Assembly (NCBI GenBank): GCA_905202215.1
Contig: CAJKRG010000006.1
Coordinates: 1-64,000, forward strand
Reading direction: 5' to 3'
Length of the DNA: 64,000 bases
From: an uncultured Porphyromonadaceae bacterium
Lineage (GTDB): Bacteria > Bacteroidota > Bacteroidia > Bacteroidales > Muribaculaceae
Under the pieces are notes generated by a model. That model was not told the origin of the DNA. It ran no database searches and saw nothing but the letters and a program-made list of their open reading frames with translations. The translations under genes were made by a program, and so were the position numbers. This document shows, piece after piece, positions 34,680 to 43,551 of the stretch (positions are counted from its first letter, which is position 1; each line of letters starts with the position of its first letter).

Positions 34680-34910
34680 TTGTGTTTTATCGCATATGGC
34701 ATATGATGCATATGTAGTTTGCTAATTTTAGCTTCATAGTGCAGGAATCGGAATATCGGTAAAATTGCGTGAAGTTTATAACTTGGTTGATAACAGTTTG
34801 TTGCGTCGGATTTGCGTCCGTATTTTGTTCTGTTTTTGTCTATTGCTCGTCTGTTCTTGAAAAAGCGGTTAATAGACAAATGCAGAACAATGATACTTTA
34901 AAACTCTCTG

Positions 34911-34918
34911 TACTTTTG
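34911..34918 (+). promoter_or_regulatory. Mannanase operon -7 element
   Basis: TACTTTTG, exact TAnnTTTG, 41 bases before the ATG at 34960. No -33 TTTG at the right distance, as expected for an activator-dependent promoter. Confidence 0.6.
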
Positions 34919-34959
34919 CAGCGAATAGCAAAATACCATAGTTAGACACTGCAAATCCC

Positions 34960-36075
34960 ATGAAAAGATTCTTAAGTTTATTATTAATTCATCTTTATTA
35001 TTTTGTCATTGTTCAAGCTCAGGGAAGTTTCAGCACCAATGGATCCCGTCTTCTTGATGCTAATGGCAACGAGTTTGTAATGCGAGGTGTAAATTATTCG
35101 TGGTGTTGGCAGAAAGGCAAGGAAAATTCAGTCATTCCCGCCGCAAAACGTATAGGCTGCAACACCGTGCGCATCCAGCTTGGAACAGGTCGCCGCTTTT
35201 CTAAACCGGGTTTACGCGACCTCAAGAAACTGATTACACTCTGCGAGGAAAACAGACTGGTGTCAGTCTTTAATACCCACGATGCCACAGGAAGCGATGA
35301 CTATGCAGACCTTGAGGAGGCTGCTGATTTCTGGGTGGCCTTTGCCGATATTCTTAACGAACACGCCAATACAACCATCATCAACATTGCAAATGAGTGG
35401 ATGGGGTCAATGAATAAAGCCAGCCAATGGGCCGACGGCTACAAGAAGGCGATAGCCATTATACGCGACGCCGGTATCCGCAACACCCTTATGATAGATG
35501 CCGCCGGTTGGGGCCAATGTCCAAAAAGCATTTTCGAGAAAGCAAGCGATGTGGCCGCTGCCGACCCTCTTGGCAACATAATTTTTTCAATGCATTTTTA
35601 CGATGTTGCCGCTAAAAACTCAAATACGGTCCGTCAAAACATCGACCAGGCTATTCTTACCGGATTTCCGGTTGTAATCGGCGAGTTCGCGTGCAGCCAC
35701 GGCGGGCGTTATGTCGACTGGCAGACAATTCTGGACTATAGTGCCGCAAAGAAAATGGGCTGGCTGGTCTGGAGCTGGACCGGTAATAGCGGGGGCGTTG
35801 AGGACTGCGACATGTTCAGAGGCTACGATGAGTCTGCATACCTTCCAAATGGCACGAACACCGTGTTGGGCCGAAACGGTATCAAAGAAACCTCAACCGA
35901 ATGCTCGGTTTTCGGCAACTCCGGTATTAAAAATATAACCGAATCAAACGATATCGACATGTCTGAACCTTACGAAATCTTCGATATAACCGGCCGACGT
36001 GTAGAACGATTCACCGGACCCGGCCTCTACATTGTGCGGCAGGGCAACAAGATAATAAAACTATTCAAACAATAA
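34960..36075 (+). CDS. Beta-1,4-mannanase, glycoside hydrolase family 5 (GH5_8-like)
   Basis: 371 residues. Signal peptide (about 1-20), then a single GH5 TIM-barrel (about 22-310). Sequence landmarks match bacterial GH5_8 mannanases as I recall them: VMRGVNYSWCW, GCNTVRIQL, NTHDATGSDD, acid/base Glu146 in NIANEW, MIDAAGWGQ, nucleophile Glu242 in VIGEFACSHGG, and WLVWSWTGN. Hydrolyses internal beta-1,4-mannosyl bonds of mannan or glucomannan outside the cytoplasm. The last ~45 residues form a sorting-like tail (YEIFDITGRRV ... PGLYIVRQGNK). First gene of a two-gene operon; the next gene (19-base gap) carries the binding modules. Confidence 0.88.
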   Translation: MKRFLSLLLIHLYYFVIVQAQGSFSTNGSRLLDANGNEFVMRGVNYSWCWQKGKENSVIPAAKRIGCNTVRIQLGTGRRFSKPGLRDLKKLITLCEENRLVSVFNTHDATGSDDYADLEEAADFWVAFADILNEHANTTIINIANEWMGSMNKASQWADGYKKAIAIIRDAGIRNTLMIDAAGWGQCPKSIFEKASDVAAADPLGNIIFSMHFYDVAAKNSNTVRQNIDQAILTGFPVVIGEFACSHGGRYVDWQTILDYSAAKKMGWLVWSWTGNSGGVEDCDMFRGYDESAYLPNGTNTVLGRNGIKETSTECSVFGNSGIKNITESNDIDMSEPYEIFDITGRRVERFTGPGLYIVRQGNKIIKLFKQ

Positions 36076-36094
36076 TTAACCAATTAGCTAAGAA

Positions 36095-38539
36095 ATGAAC
36101 AAATCAATCTTATCATTTATGGCTGCCATGGTTATGACTCCGGCAATCAATGCTGCCGAACTCGACCTGACACCCATGTATTCCGCAGAATTGTGCTGGA
36201 ACGGAGCATCATTAGAAAACAATAGAGCCTCATGGACCGAAGGCTGGGGCGGCATTGTATTCAATCTTGAAAACAAGGACTATTCGGGCTACAACTATGT
36301 GGTTTTTGAATTTGCAGAACCATCGCATGCAAAATTCAAACTTGAATCTTACTATGCCGCTGAAAGCGATGCAGCAACCGCAACGGAAGCCGATGCGGCT
36401 TCCTCAAAAATAATCATGAAGCTGGATCAAACTAAGAAAGGCGACATTGCCAAAATAGCCTTGATGTCGGCTAAACCAGGTTCCACAACTATTTCAAAAG
36501 CCGTGATGGTTGATGAACTTGAAACAGATCCCGTGCTCTTTGATGGCAGTGTTGAGGTGCCTGATATGAAGAAAGTATATTTCAAACTTGGCGCAGATAA
36601 ATTCATTGGTCTCAAAAAAGGGCAGACACTCACTGTGGAATTTACCACAGGCTCGCTCCAGCAGTATGCATCGGTAGATTTTTACTCCAACAATGCCAAG
36701 CTCGCATGTCAGAATACTCGCACCAATACTAAGAAAGACGGTCAGTTTGATCTCGGTACAACCTATACTTCAACAACTATAGCCGAAGACAGCGATGTAG
36801 AAAAACTTCAGGCATACGGACTGCAGATTAAAGGCCGCAATGTGACCATCACTAAGGTGACACTTGCCGACGGACCCGTTGTTCCCGATAAGCCCGAAAC
36901 TCCTGATACACCCGACAGCCCGACCGACAATATCCTCTGGACTGGAGAAGCTGCTACCGGCAGTTGGGCCAACGATGTTACTGTCGATGCTCCCAAGTTC
37001 GCCGCTCTCGCTGCCGGCGATAAGATTGCAATCTATCTCAATGTTGATGCCGGCAAGGACTACGGCAACATTGAACTTGCCGACCAGAAATACACCAAAC
37101 TGGCCGCTGATGGCACCGGCGAGGGTCTTGACAACTATGGCTGCATTCAACCGGACATAAACTGCATTACCTACGAGCTGGGTGCGGCCGATGTCGCTTT
37201 GCTCAAGAAAAACGGCCTGCGTGTCAAAGGCGCAAACATTACTGTCACAAAAATTGAACGTATTCCTGGAACCGGTGGTAGCGTCGTCACTCCTGGTGCG
37301 ACTGAACTCTGGACTGGAGAAACTGCTACCGGCAGTTGGGCCAACGATATAACTGTCGATGCTCCCAAGTTCGCCGCTCTCGCTGCCGGCGATAAGATTG
37401 CAATCTATCTCAAAGTTGATGCCGGCAAGGATTACGGCAACATTGAACTTGATGACCAGAAATACACCAAACTGGCCGCTGACGGCACCGGCGATGGTCT
37501 TGACAACTATGGCTGCATTCAACCGGACATAAACCGCATTACTTACGAGCTGGGTGCGGCCGATGTCGCTTTGCTCAAGAAAAACGGTCTGCGCGTGAAA
37601 GGCGCAAATATTACAGTCACAAAAATAGAACGCATTGCAGGGGATGGCGGCAGCTCCGATATTCCAGGGGAAATCGAGCTCTGGAACGGAAACTTTGCCA
37701 CCGGCAACTGGGCCAACGATGTTACTGTCGATGCTCCTAAGTTCGCTAACGTCAAAGGTGGTGACATTATATCGATTTATCTTGGCGTTGATGCCGGCAA
37801 AGACTATGGCAACATTGAGCTCGATGACCAGAACTACACCAAACTGTCGGCTGACGGAACTGCTGCAGCTCTTGACAGATATGGCTGCATTCAGCCCGAT
37901 GTTACTAAGCTCGACTACACTCTTACCTCTTCAGATGCCGCGCTTCTCAAGGCTAATGGCCTGCGCGTGAAGGGCGCAAATATCACAATAAGCCGCATTA
38001 CACTGACTGCTGGTGATGGAGAACCCGATGAGCCGGCTGTGCCCACTAATGAAACCGTGTTGTGGAGCGGTAGCGTCAACTGTGGTCAATGGGCTCAGAC
38101 AGTGCATGTAGCTGCCGAAAAATGGGCAGAAGCAAAAGTTGGCGATAAATTCAAAGTAAACCTCAAAATAAATGCCGGCAAAGGCAAGGGTATAATAAAG
38201 GTGCAGAGTGCAGGCGCAGACCTTGAGGTCAATGGCAAGGGTACAAACATGGATGCCAATGGCAATTTCCAGCGCGGAGCCTCTGAAGCTGTATATGAAC
38301 TTACGGAAGGCGACCTTGCAATGCTTAGGCAGAACGGCCTTACAATCTCCGGTTTTGCCGTTACAATCTCACAAGTCAGCCTGCTTTCTCCTGTCAATTC
38401 CGGTATCAGCGATGTCTTTGTAGATGAAAATGTTTCTATCGAATATTATAACCTCAATGGAATACGTGTGGACGAACCCACTCCGGGCATCTACATTCGT
38501 CGACAGGGCAACAAAGTGAGCAAGGTTATAGTGCGCTAA
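36095..38539 (+). CDS. Secreted multi-module protein with five tandem probable carbohydrate-binding domains
   Basis: 814 residues. Signal peptide, an N-terminal beta domain (about 22-145), then five copies of one ~110-residue module: a divergent one (147-259), a Pro/Thr linker (260-278), three near-identical ones (about 280-396, 404-520, 528-645; period 124 residues) and a divergent fifth (about 654-770). Each begins LW-G-GSWA-type, has GDKI-type core strands and ends LRVKGANITVTKI. The tail (about 775-814) has YYNLNGIRV and PGIYIRRQGNKV, like the mannanase tail. No catalytic domain is recognised. Co-transcription with the mannanase suggests mannan binding; the module family is unknown to me. 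Confidence 0.78.
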   Translation: MNKSILSFMAAMVMTPAINAAELDLTPMYSAELCWNGASLENNRASWTEGWGGIVFNLENKDYSGYNYVVFEFAEPSHAKFKLESYYAAESDAATATEADAASSKIIMKLDQTKKGDIAKIALMSAKPGSTTISKAVMVDELETDPVLFDGSVEVPDMKKVYFKLGADKFIGLKKGQTLTVEFTTGSLQQYASVDFYSNNAKLACQNTRTNTKKDGQFDLGTTYTSTTIAEDSDVEKLQAYGLQIKGRNVTITKVTLADGPVVPDKPETPDTPDSPTDNILWTGEAATGSWANDVTVDAPKFAALAAGDKIAIYLNVDAGKDYGNIELADQKYTKLAADGTGEGLDNYGCIQPDINCITYELGAADVALLKKNGLRVKGANITVTKIERIPGTGGSVVTPGATELWTGETATGSWANDITVDAPKFAALAAGDKIAIYLKVDAGKDYGNIELDDQKYTKLAADGTGDGLDNYGCIQPDINRITYELGAADVALLKKNGLRVKGANITVTKIERIAGDGGSSDIPGEIELWNGNFATGNWANDVTVDAPKFANVKGGDIISIYLGVDAGKDYGNIELDDQNYTKLSADGTAAALDRYGCIQPDVTKLDYTLTSSDAALLKANGLRVKGANITISRITLTAGDGEPDEPAVPTNETVLWSGSVNCGQWAQTVHVAAEKWAEAKVGDKFKVNLKINAGKGKGIIKVQSAGADLEVNGKGTNMDANGNFQRGASEAVYELTEGDLAMLRQNGLTISGFAVTISQVSLLSPVNSGISDVFVDENVSIEYYNLNGIRVDEPTPGIYIRRQGNKVSKVIVR
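36940..38100 (+). repeat. Tandem intragenic repeats, 372-base unit
   Basis: The anchor GGCAGTTGGG occurs at 36959 and 37331 and as GGCAACTGGG at 37703, exactly 372 bases apart, with long stretches of near identity between units 1 and 2; a diverged unit follows with GGTCAATGGG at 38084 (381 bases on). The high nucleotide identity of the middle units points to recent duplication or gene conversion. Confidence 0.9.
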
Positions 38540-38580
38540 GCCTTCGACACTGCTATACTCTCAATCCTCGTTAGGTCATG

Positions 38581-38726
38581 GTGTCATAACTCAGCTTTTC
38601 AAGGCAGTAGGGGCGCGCGTTCGGCGGGGCCGCCGAGAATTGCTTGCGAAATTCGCAGATAGCCAGACCTTTGATACGCGGGCGCGCCGAACGCGCGCTC
38701 CTACTGAGGACTATGTATTATGACAC
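38581..38726. repeat. Long palindromic intergenic element (MITE/REP-like)
   Basis: Nested inverted repeats: outer arms GTGTCATAA (38581-38589) and TTATGACAC (38718-38726); inner arms of 22 bases at 38605-38626 and 38685-38706 with one mismatch, rich in GCGCGCGTTCGGCG. The ~58-base centre (GGGCCGCCG..., TTGCTTGCGAAATTCGCA) can fold further. No coding frame of note. Looks like a mobile or structural repeat inserted after the mannan operon. Confidence 0.8.
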
Positions 38727-38751
38727 ATCTTCCTGACAGTTAATGAAATAA

Positions 38752-38783
38752 AGGCCCACGGAATTTGAGATTTCCGTGGGCCT
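38752..38783 (-). terminator. Terminator of the M16 peptidase operon
   Basis: Stem AGGCCCACGGAA (38752-38763) / TTCCGTGGGCCT (38772-38783), followed on the minus strand by TTTATTTCATT. It lies 24 bases beyond the peptidase stop. Confidence 0.8.
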
Positions 38784-38806
38784 CATGCTTGTGGGGGAGG
38801 AGCTGA

Positions 38807-41713
38807 TTAGTATCCGAAGATGTCTTCGGTGGTGAGGATTACGACTTTGCCGAGTTTGCGGAGTTCGTCCATGGGAAGCTCTTTGATGTCGCCGAGGATT
38901 CCGATGTTATAGATACGGCCTTTGACATTATCTTTCTGGAACGTCTCGAGCTGGTCGAGGGTTGCTGTCGGAAGAATTTCGAAGAGTTCGCGGCGCGGGT
39001 CGTGGTCGTAACCGAGGTCGCGGTCATCGAGATATGCGAATGCCAACTGATTGTTGACGTAACGCTCGGTGCGGCAGCGGGCGTCGAGGCCGGCCTTGGC
39101 AAGCTCGAATGCTGCCTCGCTGCGGGGCATGTCGTTGATTATCTCATCGAAAGCGCTCATGGCATCGAGGAGTTTGTCGTTCTGAGTGGCAATAGTTGTC
39201 ACATATGCATAAGTGCGGTCTTTCTTGGATGGCTGGCTGAAACCTGCCCATGCCGAGTATGCGAGCGAGCGACTTTCGCGCATTTCCTGGAAGACGATAG
39301 AGTTCATCGAGCCTCCGAAATACTCGTTATAAAGCTGGAGCATAGGCTGCTTGGCCGGATCGAAAACTTCGCCGCGGTTCGAATAGCCCATCATATAGAG
39401 CTGTTTTGCCTCATAGGGAGCTATGTAGATCACGGTTTCGGTGGGCTGTAGGGGTTTGTATTTCTGCTCCTTGGAGGGCACGATAGGCTTTTTGGCGATG
39501 GGATGCGTGGCGTTTATGAGCTTCACGACTGCTTTCTCGGGTGCGTTGCCCCAGTAGATTGCTGTCTGTTCGTAGTTGTTGAGCTTACGGAGCGCCTCGA
39601 TGAAGTCTTCGGGTTTGGCAGCTCGCATCGATTCGATGGAAGGCTGTTCGGTGGCTGGATTCTTGGCTCCGTATCGCACATAGTTCTGGAGCATGCTGAA
39701 GTTCGAGCGCTGGTTGTGTTTTGCGTCGAGACGCATTTTTTCTTGACGGTCGATATTGGCCTTCAGAGCCTCGGGCGAGAGGACTGCGTCGGCCATAACT
39801 TTCTCGAAGAGAGCCACTGCCTTGTCCATGTTTTCGCTCAGACCGGTGATGACGGCGTATGTACGTTCGCCGCCGACGCTGAAGTTGAATTTGCAGGCGA
39901 GCTTGAAGAATTCGTTCTTCACCTCTTCAGGTGTCATGGTCGAGGTACCTACATAGTTCATGAGGTTTCCGGCCATATAAAGAGCCGGATCTGTATACCA
40001 GCCGAGGTCGTAGACGTAAATGAGCTGGAAGATGTCGTTGGTTTTGTTGGGCATGTAGAGTACTTCCATGCCGTTTTTGGCCTTGAGACGGGTGAGGTCT
40101 TTCTTATAGTCGGCGAAGACCGGGGTGATAGGCTCCACTTTGCTGTTCTGGATCTCCCTGAGGAAATCGGAACTGAGATGGCGGTTCATCTCGATTGGAG
40201 TGATTGCCGGTTTCGCTATCTTGAGCTCGTTCTTGTCCTCGCCCTTGCGCTTGTATATGGCTGCAAAATTTTCAGGACCGAGATATTTGTTGGCCATAGC
40301 CACGATGTCGGCTTTGGTCACTTTGTCGATTTTCGAGAGGTCGGCTACTTCATCGGCCCAGGGTATGCCGTTGACAAAGGCATCGACATAGTAATTGGCG
40401 CGCGAGCTGTTGTCGGTAAGACCGCTCTGGACGTCGAGTTTCATATTTGCCTTGACGGCTTCGACGAGTTCGTCGGTGAATTCGCCTTTGCGGAGCTTTT
40501 CGGCTTCGGCAAGGAAGATGGCGCGCACGTCGTCGAGGCTTTGATCGGCCTTTGGACGTCCGGTCATCACGTAAGCACCGGCATCGGCCATATCAAGAAT
40601 ATATGCTCCACCGCCGAGAACGCGCTGGGGAAGAGTGATATCGAGGTCGAAGAGGCCGGTCTTGCCGTTGGCCATAACGTTATCGAGAACTTTGAGAGCC
40701 GTCATGTCTTCGTTGGCCGCTTCGGGCAGACGCCAGCAGAGAGTGATGTTTTCCGCCTCAGGACCGAAAGTCTCGACATCGACGGGTTTTGTGAATGCTT
40801 TTTCAGCCGGAAGCGACGGGCGCGGGAGGTTTTTGTTGGGTTTGAGATGACCGAAGTATTTGGTGATGACGTCGACCATATAGTCGGGATCGAAGTCACC
40901 GGAAAGGCAGACAGCCATATTGTTGGGCACGTACCACTGTTTGTGGTAGTTCTTTACGTTGGTGATCGACGGATTCTTCAGATTTTCCTGAGTGCCGAGC
41001 ACAGTCTGTGAACCGTAGGGATGGTTAGGGTAGAGTGTCGAGAGAATTGCTTCGTATACCTTTCGGTTGTCCTGAGTCAGCGACATGTTCTTCTCCTCGT
41101 AGATGGTTTCCAGCTCGGTATGGAATCCGCGGAGGATCGGGTGCTCGAAGCGGTCGGCCTGTATACGTGCCCAGTTTTCGATCTGATTGGACGGTATGTC
41201 CTCGACGTAGCATGTCACGTCGTAGCTTGTGTAGGCATTTGTTCCGTTGGCACCGATAGCGCTCATGAGTTTGTCGTACTCGTTGGGGATAGCTATTTTT
41301 GAGGCTTCGTAGCTCACGGAGTCGATCTCGCGGTAGATGCGGGCACGCTCGGTGCTGTCGGTGGTGCGGCGGTATGTCTCGAAGAGAGTTTCGATACGGT
41401 CGAGAAGCGGTTTCTCTGCGGCATAGTCGCTTGTGCCGAATTTTTCAGTGCCCTTGAACATAAGGTGTTCGAAATAGTGGGCCAGACCGGTGGTTTCGGC
41501 GGGATCATTCTTACCTCCCACACGCACTGCGATATATGTCTGAATGCGCGGCTGGTCTTTGTTGACGCTCATGAAGAGCTTCAGACCGTTTGGAAGAGTG
41601 TACATCTTGGTCTGCAGGGGGTCGCCGGGCACGGTCTCGTAATTGTACTTCGCAGCCGAAGCCATTACGGGCAGTAAGAGTGCCAGAGCGCCGAATAGAC
41701 GCAATCCTTTCAT
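38807..41713 (-). CDS. M16 family zinc metallopeptidase, exported double-domain
   Basis: 968 residues. Signal peptide (about 1-20). First M16 domain with the inverted zinc motif HYFEH (H79-E82-H83) and a downstream Glu in ETIYEEKNM; a second, inactive-like M16 half follows (about 500-960), giving the clamshell build of pitrilysin/insulinase peptidases. It should degrade short or unfolded peptides in the periplasm. Directly downstream of the OstA-like gene (13-base gap) and co-transcribed with SurA-like PPIase, so it belongs to an envelope quality-control unit. Confidence 0.92.
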   Translation of the reverse strand: MKGLRLFGALALLLPVMASAAKYNYETVPGDPLQTKMYTLPNGLKLFMSVNKDQPRIQTYIAVRVGGKNDPAETTGLAHYFEHLMFKGTEKFGTSDYAAEKPLLDRIETLFETYRRTTDSTERARIYREIDSVSYEASKIAIPNEYDKLMSAIGANGTNAYTSYDVTCYVEDIPSNQIENWARIQADRFEHPILRGFHTELETIYEEKNMSLTQDNRKVYEAILSTLYPNHPYGSQTVLGTQENLKNPSITNVKNYHKQWYVPNNMAVCLSGDFDPDYMVDVITKYFGHLKPNKNLPRPSLPAEKAFTKPVDVETFGPEAENITLCWRLPEAANEDMTALKVLDNVMANGKTGLFDLDITLPQRVLGGGAYILDMADAGAYVMTGRPKADQSLDDVRAIFLAEAEKLRKGEFTDELVEAVKANMKLDVQSGLTDNSSRANYYVDAFVNGIPWADEVADLSKIDKVTKADIVAMANKYLGPENFAAIYKRKGEDKNELKIAKPAITPIEMNRHLSSDFLREIQNSKVEPITPVFADYKKDLTRLKAKNGMEVLYMPNKTNDIFQLIYVYDLGWYTDPALYMAGNLMNYVGTSTMTPEEVKNEFFKLACKFNFSVGGERTYAVITGLSENMDKAVALFEKVMADAVLSPEALKANIDRQEKMRLDAKHNQRSNFSMLQNYVRYGAKNPATEQPSIESMRAAKPEDFIEALRKLNNYEQTAIYWGNAPEKAVVKLINATHPIAKKPIVPSKEQKYKPLQPTETVIYIAPYEAKQLYMMGYSNRGEVFDPAKQPMLQLYNEYFGGSMNSIVFQEMRESRSLAYSAWAGFSQPSKKDRTYAYVTTIATQNDKLLDAMSAFDEIINDMPRSEAAFELAKAGLDARCRTERYVNNQLAFAYLDDRDLGYDHDPRRELFEILPTATLDQLETFQKDNVKGRIYNIGILGDIKELPMDELRKLGKVVILTTEDIFGY

Positions 41714-41726
41714 AAGTCGTAAAGTT

Positions 41727-43472
41727 TTAATTGGTTAATTTTACAGGAGTTTTGGATGCGGATTTGGTTTTGATTGTTTTTTCGGTTCCGAGAGAGCGGT
41801 CGGCATTGCGCATCAGCTCTTCCATTGCCGGCGGTACTATGAATATGTCGTAGCGGTCAGCTGGCCGCATTCCGTCGAACCATTTGAATTTAGGCAGGTA
41901 GTAGTTGCTCTTCTTTGCAAGGAAAAGAGGTGTCGCGGCGCCTGTTGTCTCTGGCCACATTTTGATCATCTCAGTGGTCTGACCCCGGAAAAGAGCCGTC
42001 AGAAAGCTGCTCTGGGCATTGACCATTTTGTTGATCGTACTGTCGGATTCTTCGGGATACATTATGATCTCGACGTTACCGTCGATGTCAAGCCTTCGCA
42101 TCTCTCCGTTTTCGAAAGAAGCCACCATCTTTTTTCCGCTAAGCTGATTGTAGTGGTCGCCTTCGATATGCTGGGCTGTGAAGCCCTGGTCGGGCAATGT
42201 TGCCGTTTCTATGGTCGAGTCGTTGAGATGCAGCTCTATGATATTTCCAAAAATCTGACGGTCTTCGCTCCATACAATCGGGCTTACGAACATGCGTAGC
42301 ATGGTGTCGGCTTCGGTAAAGCGCATGGAATCGCATATGCCCTGCATGTCGGAGCGGAAGAAACGCACTCTTGGATAGGCGACAGCCACATGGGTTGTGT
42401 CGAAGCGTGTGAATTCAGGCGTGCCTTTGACGGTATCGGCCTGTATCAGTGTTGTATCTATTTTACGGAATGTCTGCAGATAGCGGGCGTGCAGGAAAAG
42501 GGTATCGGGTTCGCCGAAATGCCGCATTTCGGCATGCCCGGTGACAAAGGAGCTGTCCGTAAGCTCGTTGTAGTAGCCGTAGTCTCCATAGATAGCCGCT
42601 TTGTGTGCCGAATCAGTCGCTTCCATCGACCCGAAGGCTTCGCCGAAACCGCGGTTGCGGTCGTAGAAGATTGTATCGGCGGTGAGCGTCTGGCCCTGTG
42701 AGGTCACTATTGTGGAGCGGTCGTAGAGCGTCGTGCGGTTGCTGTCGGTGTCGTATATGCCGAGCGAGGTAAAGATCGTGCCGCGGTCGTTGACGACAGT
42801 CGAGGGAGAGTGAAGTTCGGCGATATGGGTTCCGGTATTGTAATATAATGTATCGGAGTAGATATTGAGAGTATCGGAGCTGTTCCGTGAGAACAGATGG
42901 ACGTCGGTGTAGAAGTTAGCTTCCTTTGTCGACGGCACATATTCTCCTTTGAGAGAGGTGAGAGTATTGCTTGGATCGGTAAGGGTGCCTCCGACTTCAT
43001 AGTAACCGAGATCGATTCCGAGATCATAGATGAAGATATCGGTCTCGAGCATTACGTCGCGGTTGATGAGCTGCACTTTCTTGCCGGGATCGGCATAGAG
43101 TGTGGCGATTTCCGCCACGCCATCGAAGTTGAGTTCGTCGGCATATACGAACAAGGTATCGCCCTGCTCCATGCTTACGTTTCCGAATGCATCCATCGAT
43201 TCGGTTTCGGCGAAATAGTGGGCGCTGTCGCAACGCATGGTCATCGGGCCTTTGGTGAAAATCACGTCGCCTACGAGTACCATAAACGAATCGCTTTCGT
43301 TTTTTTTCAGAATGTCGGCGTGCTCGAGAAACACGCGGTTACCCGCTGAGCGGTCGGCTGTAGGTACTGTCGGACGGATTTCAGGCCGTTGTTTCTGAGG
43401 TGCGGCAAGAAGCATCAGCGCAGGCAGAGCGAGCGCCGATACCAAAGCGAAAAACGACTTGCGTCCGAGCAT
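41727..43472 (-). CDS. OstA-like (LptA/LptD N-domain-related) protein
   Basis: 581 residues. Signal peptide with a hydrophobic N-terminus; the body is beta-strand-rich with repeated LYADE/GNVSMEQGDTLFVYAD-type motifs like the LptA/OstA jellyroll, at about 50-160, plus long repeated strands to about 500. The C-terminal ~60 residues are charged (KTIKTKSASKTPVK). The family is tied to lipopolysaccharide transport to the outer membrane in Bacteroidota. Lies between the SurA-like chaperone gene and the M16 peptidase. It is not a full LptD: no barrel is seen. Confidence 0.83.
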   Translation of the reverse strand: MLGRKSFFALVSALALPALMLLAAPQKQRPEIRPTVPTADRSAGNRVFLEHADILKKNESDSFMVLVGDVIFTKGPMTMRCDSAHYFAETESMDAFGNVSMEQGDTLFVYADELNFDGVAEIATLYADPGKKVQLINRDVMLETDIFIYDLGIDLGYYEVGGTLTDPSNTLTSLKGEYVPSTKEANFYTDVHLFSRNSSDTLNIYSDTLYYNTGTHIAELHSPSTVVNDRGTIFTSLGIYDTDSNRTTLYDRSTIVTSQGQTLTADTIFYDRNRGFGEAFGSMEATDSAHKAAIYGDYGYYNELTDSSFVTGHAEMRHFGEPDTLFLHARYLQTFRKIDTTLIQADTVKGTPEFTRFDTTHVAVAYPRVRFFRSDMQGICDSMRFTEADTMLRMFVSPIVWSEDRQIFGNIIELHLNDSTIETATLPDQGFTAQHIEGDHYNQLSGKKMVASFENGEMRRLDIDGNVEIIMYPEESDSTINKMVNAQSSFLTALFRGQTTEMIKMWPETTGAATPLFLAKKSNYYLPKFKWFDGMRPADRYDIFIVPPAMEELMRNADRSLGTEKTIKTKSASKTPVKLTN

Positions 43473-43551
43473 TTAAGTGAATTATGGATTATGAATTGAA
43501 TAATGAATGACGAACTGACGAATCTGTCAATTCATCATTCATAATTCTTAA
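43473..43551. repeat. AT-rich intergenic repeat block (same type as 11504-11621)
   Basis: Contains GAATTATGGATTATGAATT near 43484 and its inverted partner around 43530-43550 (TTCATCATTCATAATTCTT), with GACGAACTGACGAATCTGTC in the centre. It sits between the SurA-like and OstA-like genes but the genes are still co-directional. Confidence 0.65.

Larger units (their letters stand above)
34611..34959. promoter_or_regulatory. Divergent control region between araC-type gene and mannanase operon
   Basis: 349 bases without a credible gene. It holds the AraC gene promoter (34648-34679), the mannanase -7 box (34911-34918) and four CATATG hexamers at 34642-34647, 34693-34698, 34700-34705 and 34709-34714, three within 22 bases. 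The hexamers are a candidate operator for the neighbouring AraC protein. Confidence 0.55.

Noticed and set aside
36770..37522. 250-residue open frame antisense to the binding modules
   Set aside because: The near-identical 372-base units keep both strands open; the antisense protein simply repeats the mirror of the module.
36940..38100. CRISPR-like array
   Set aside because: The repeats are 372 bases long, in frame and coding, with no short repeat/spacer alternation.
38581..38726. Insertion sequence
   Set aside because: Inverted ends are present but no transposase frame lies inside; only a non-autonomous element is possible.
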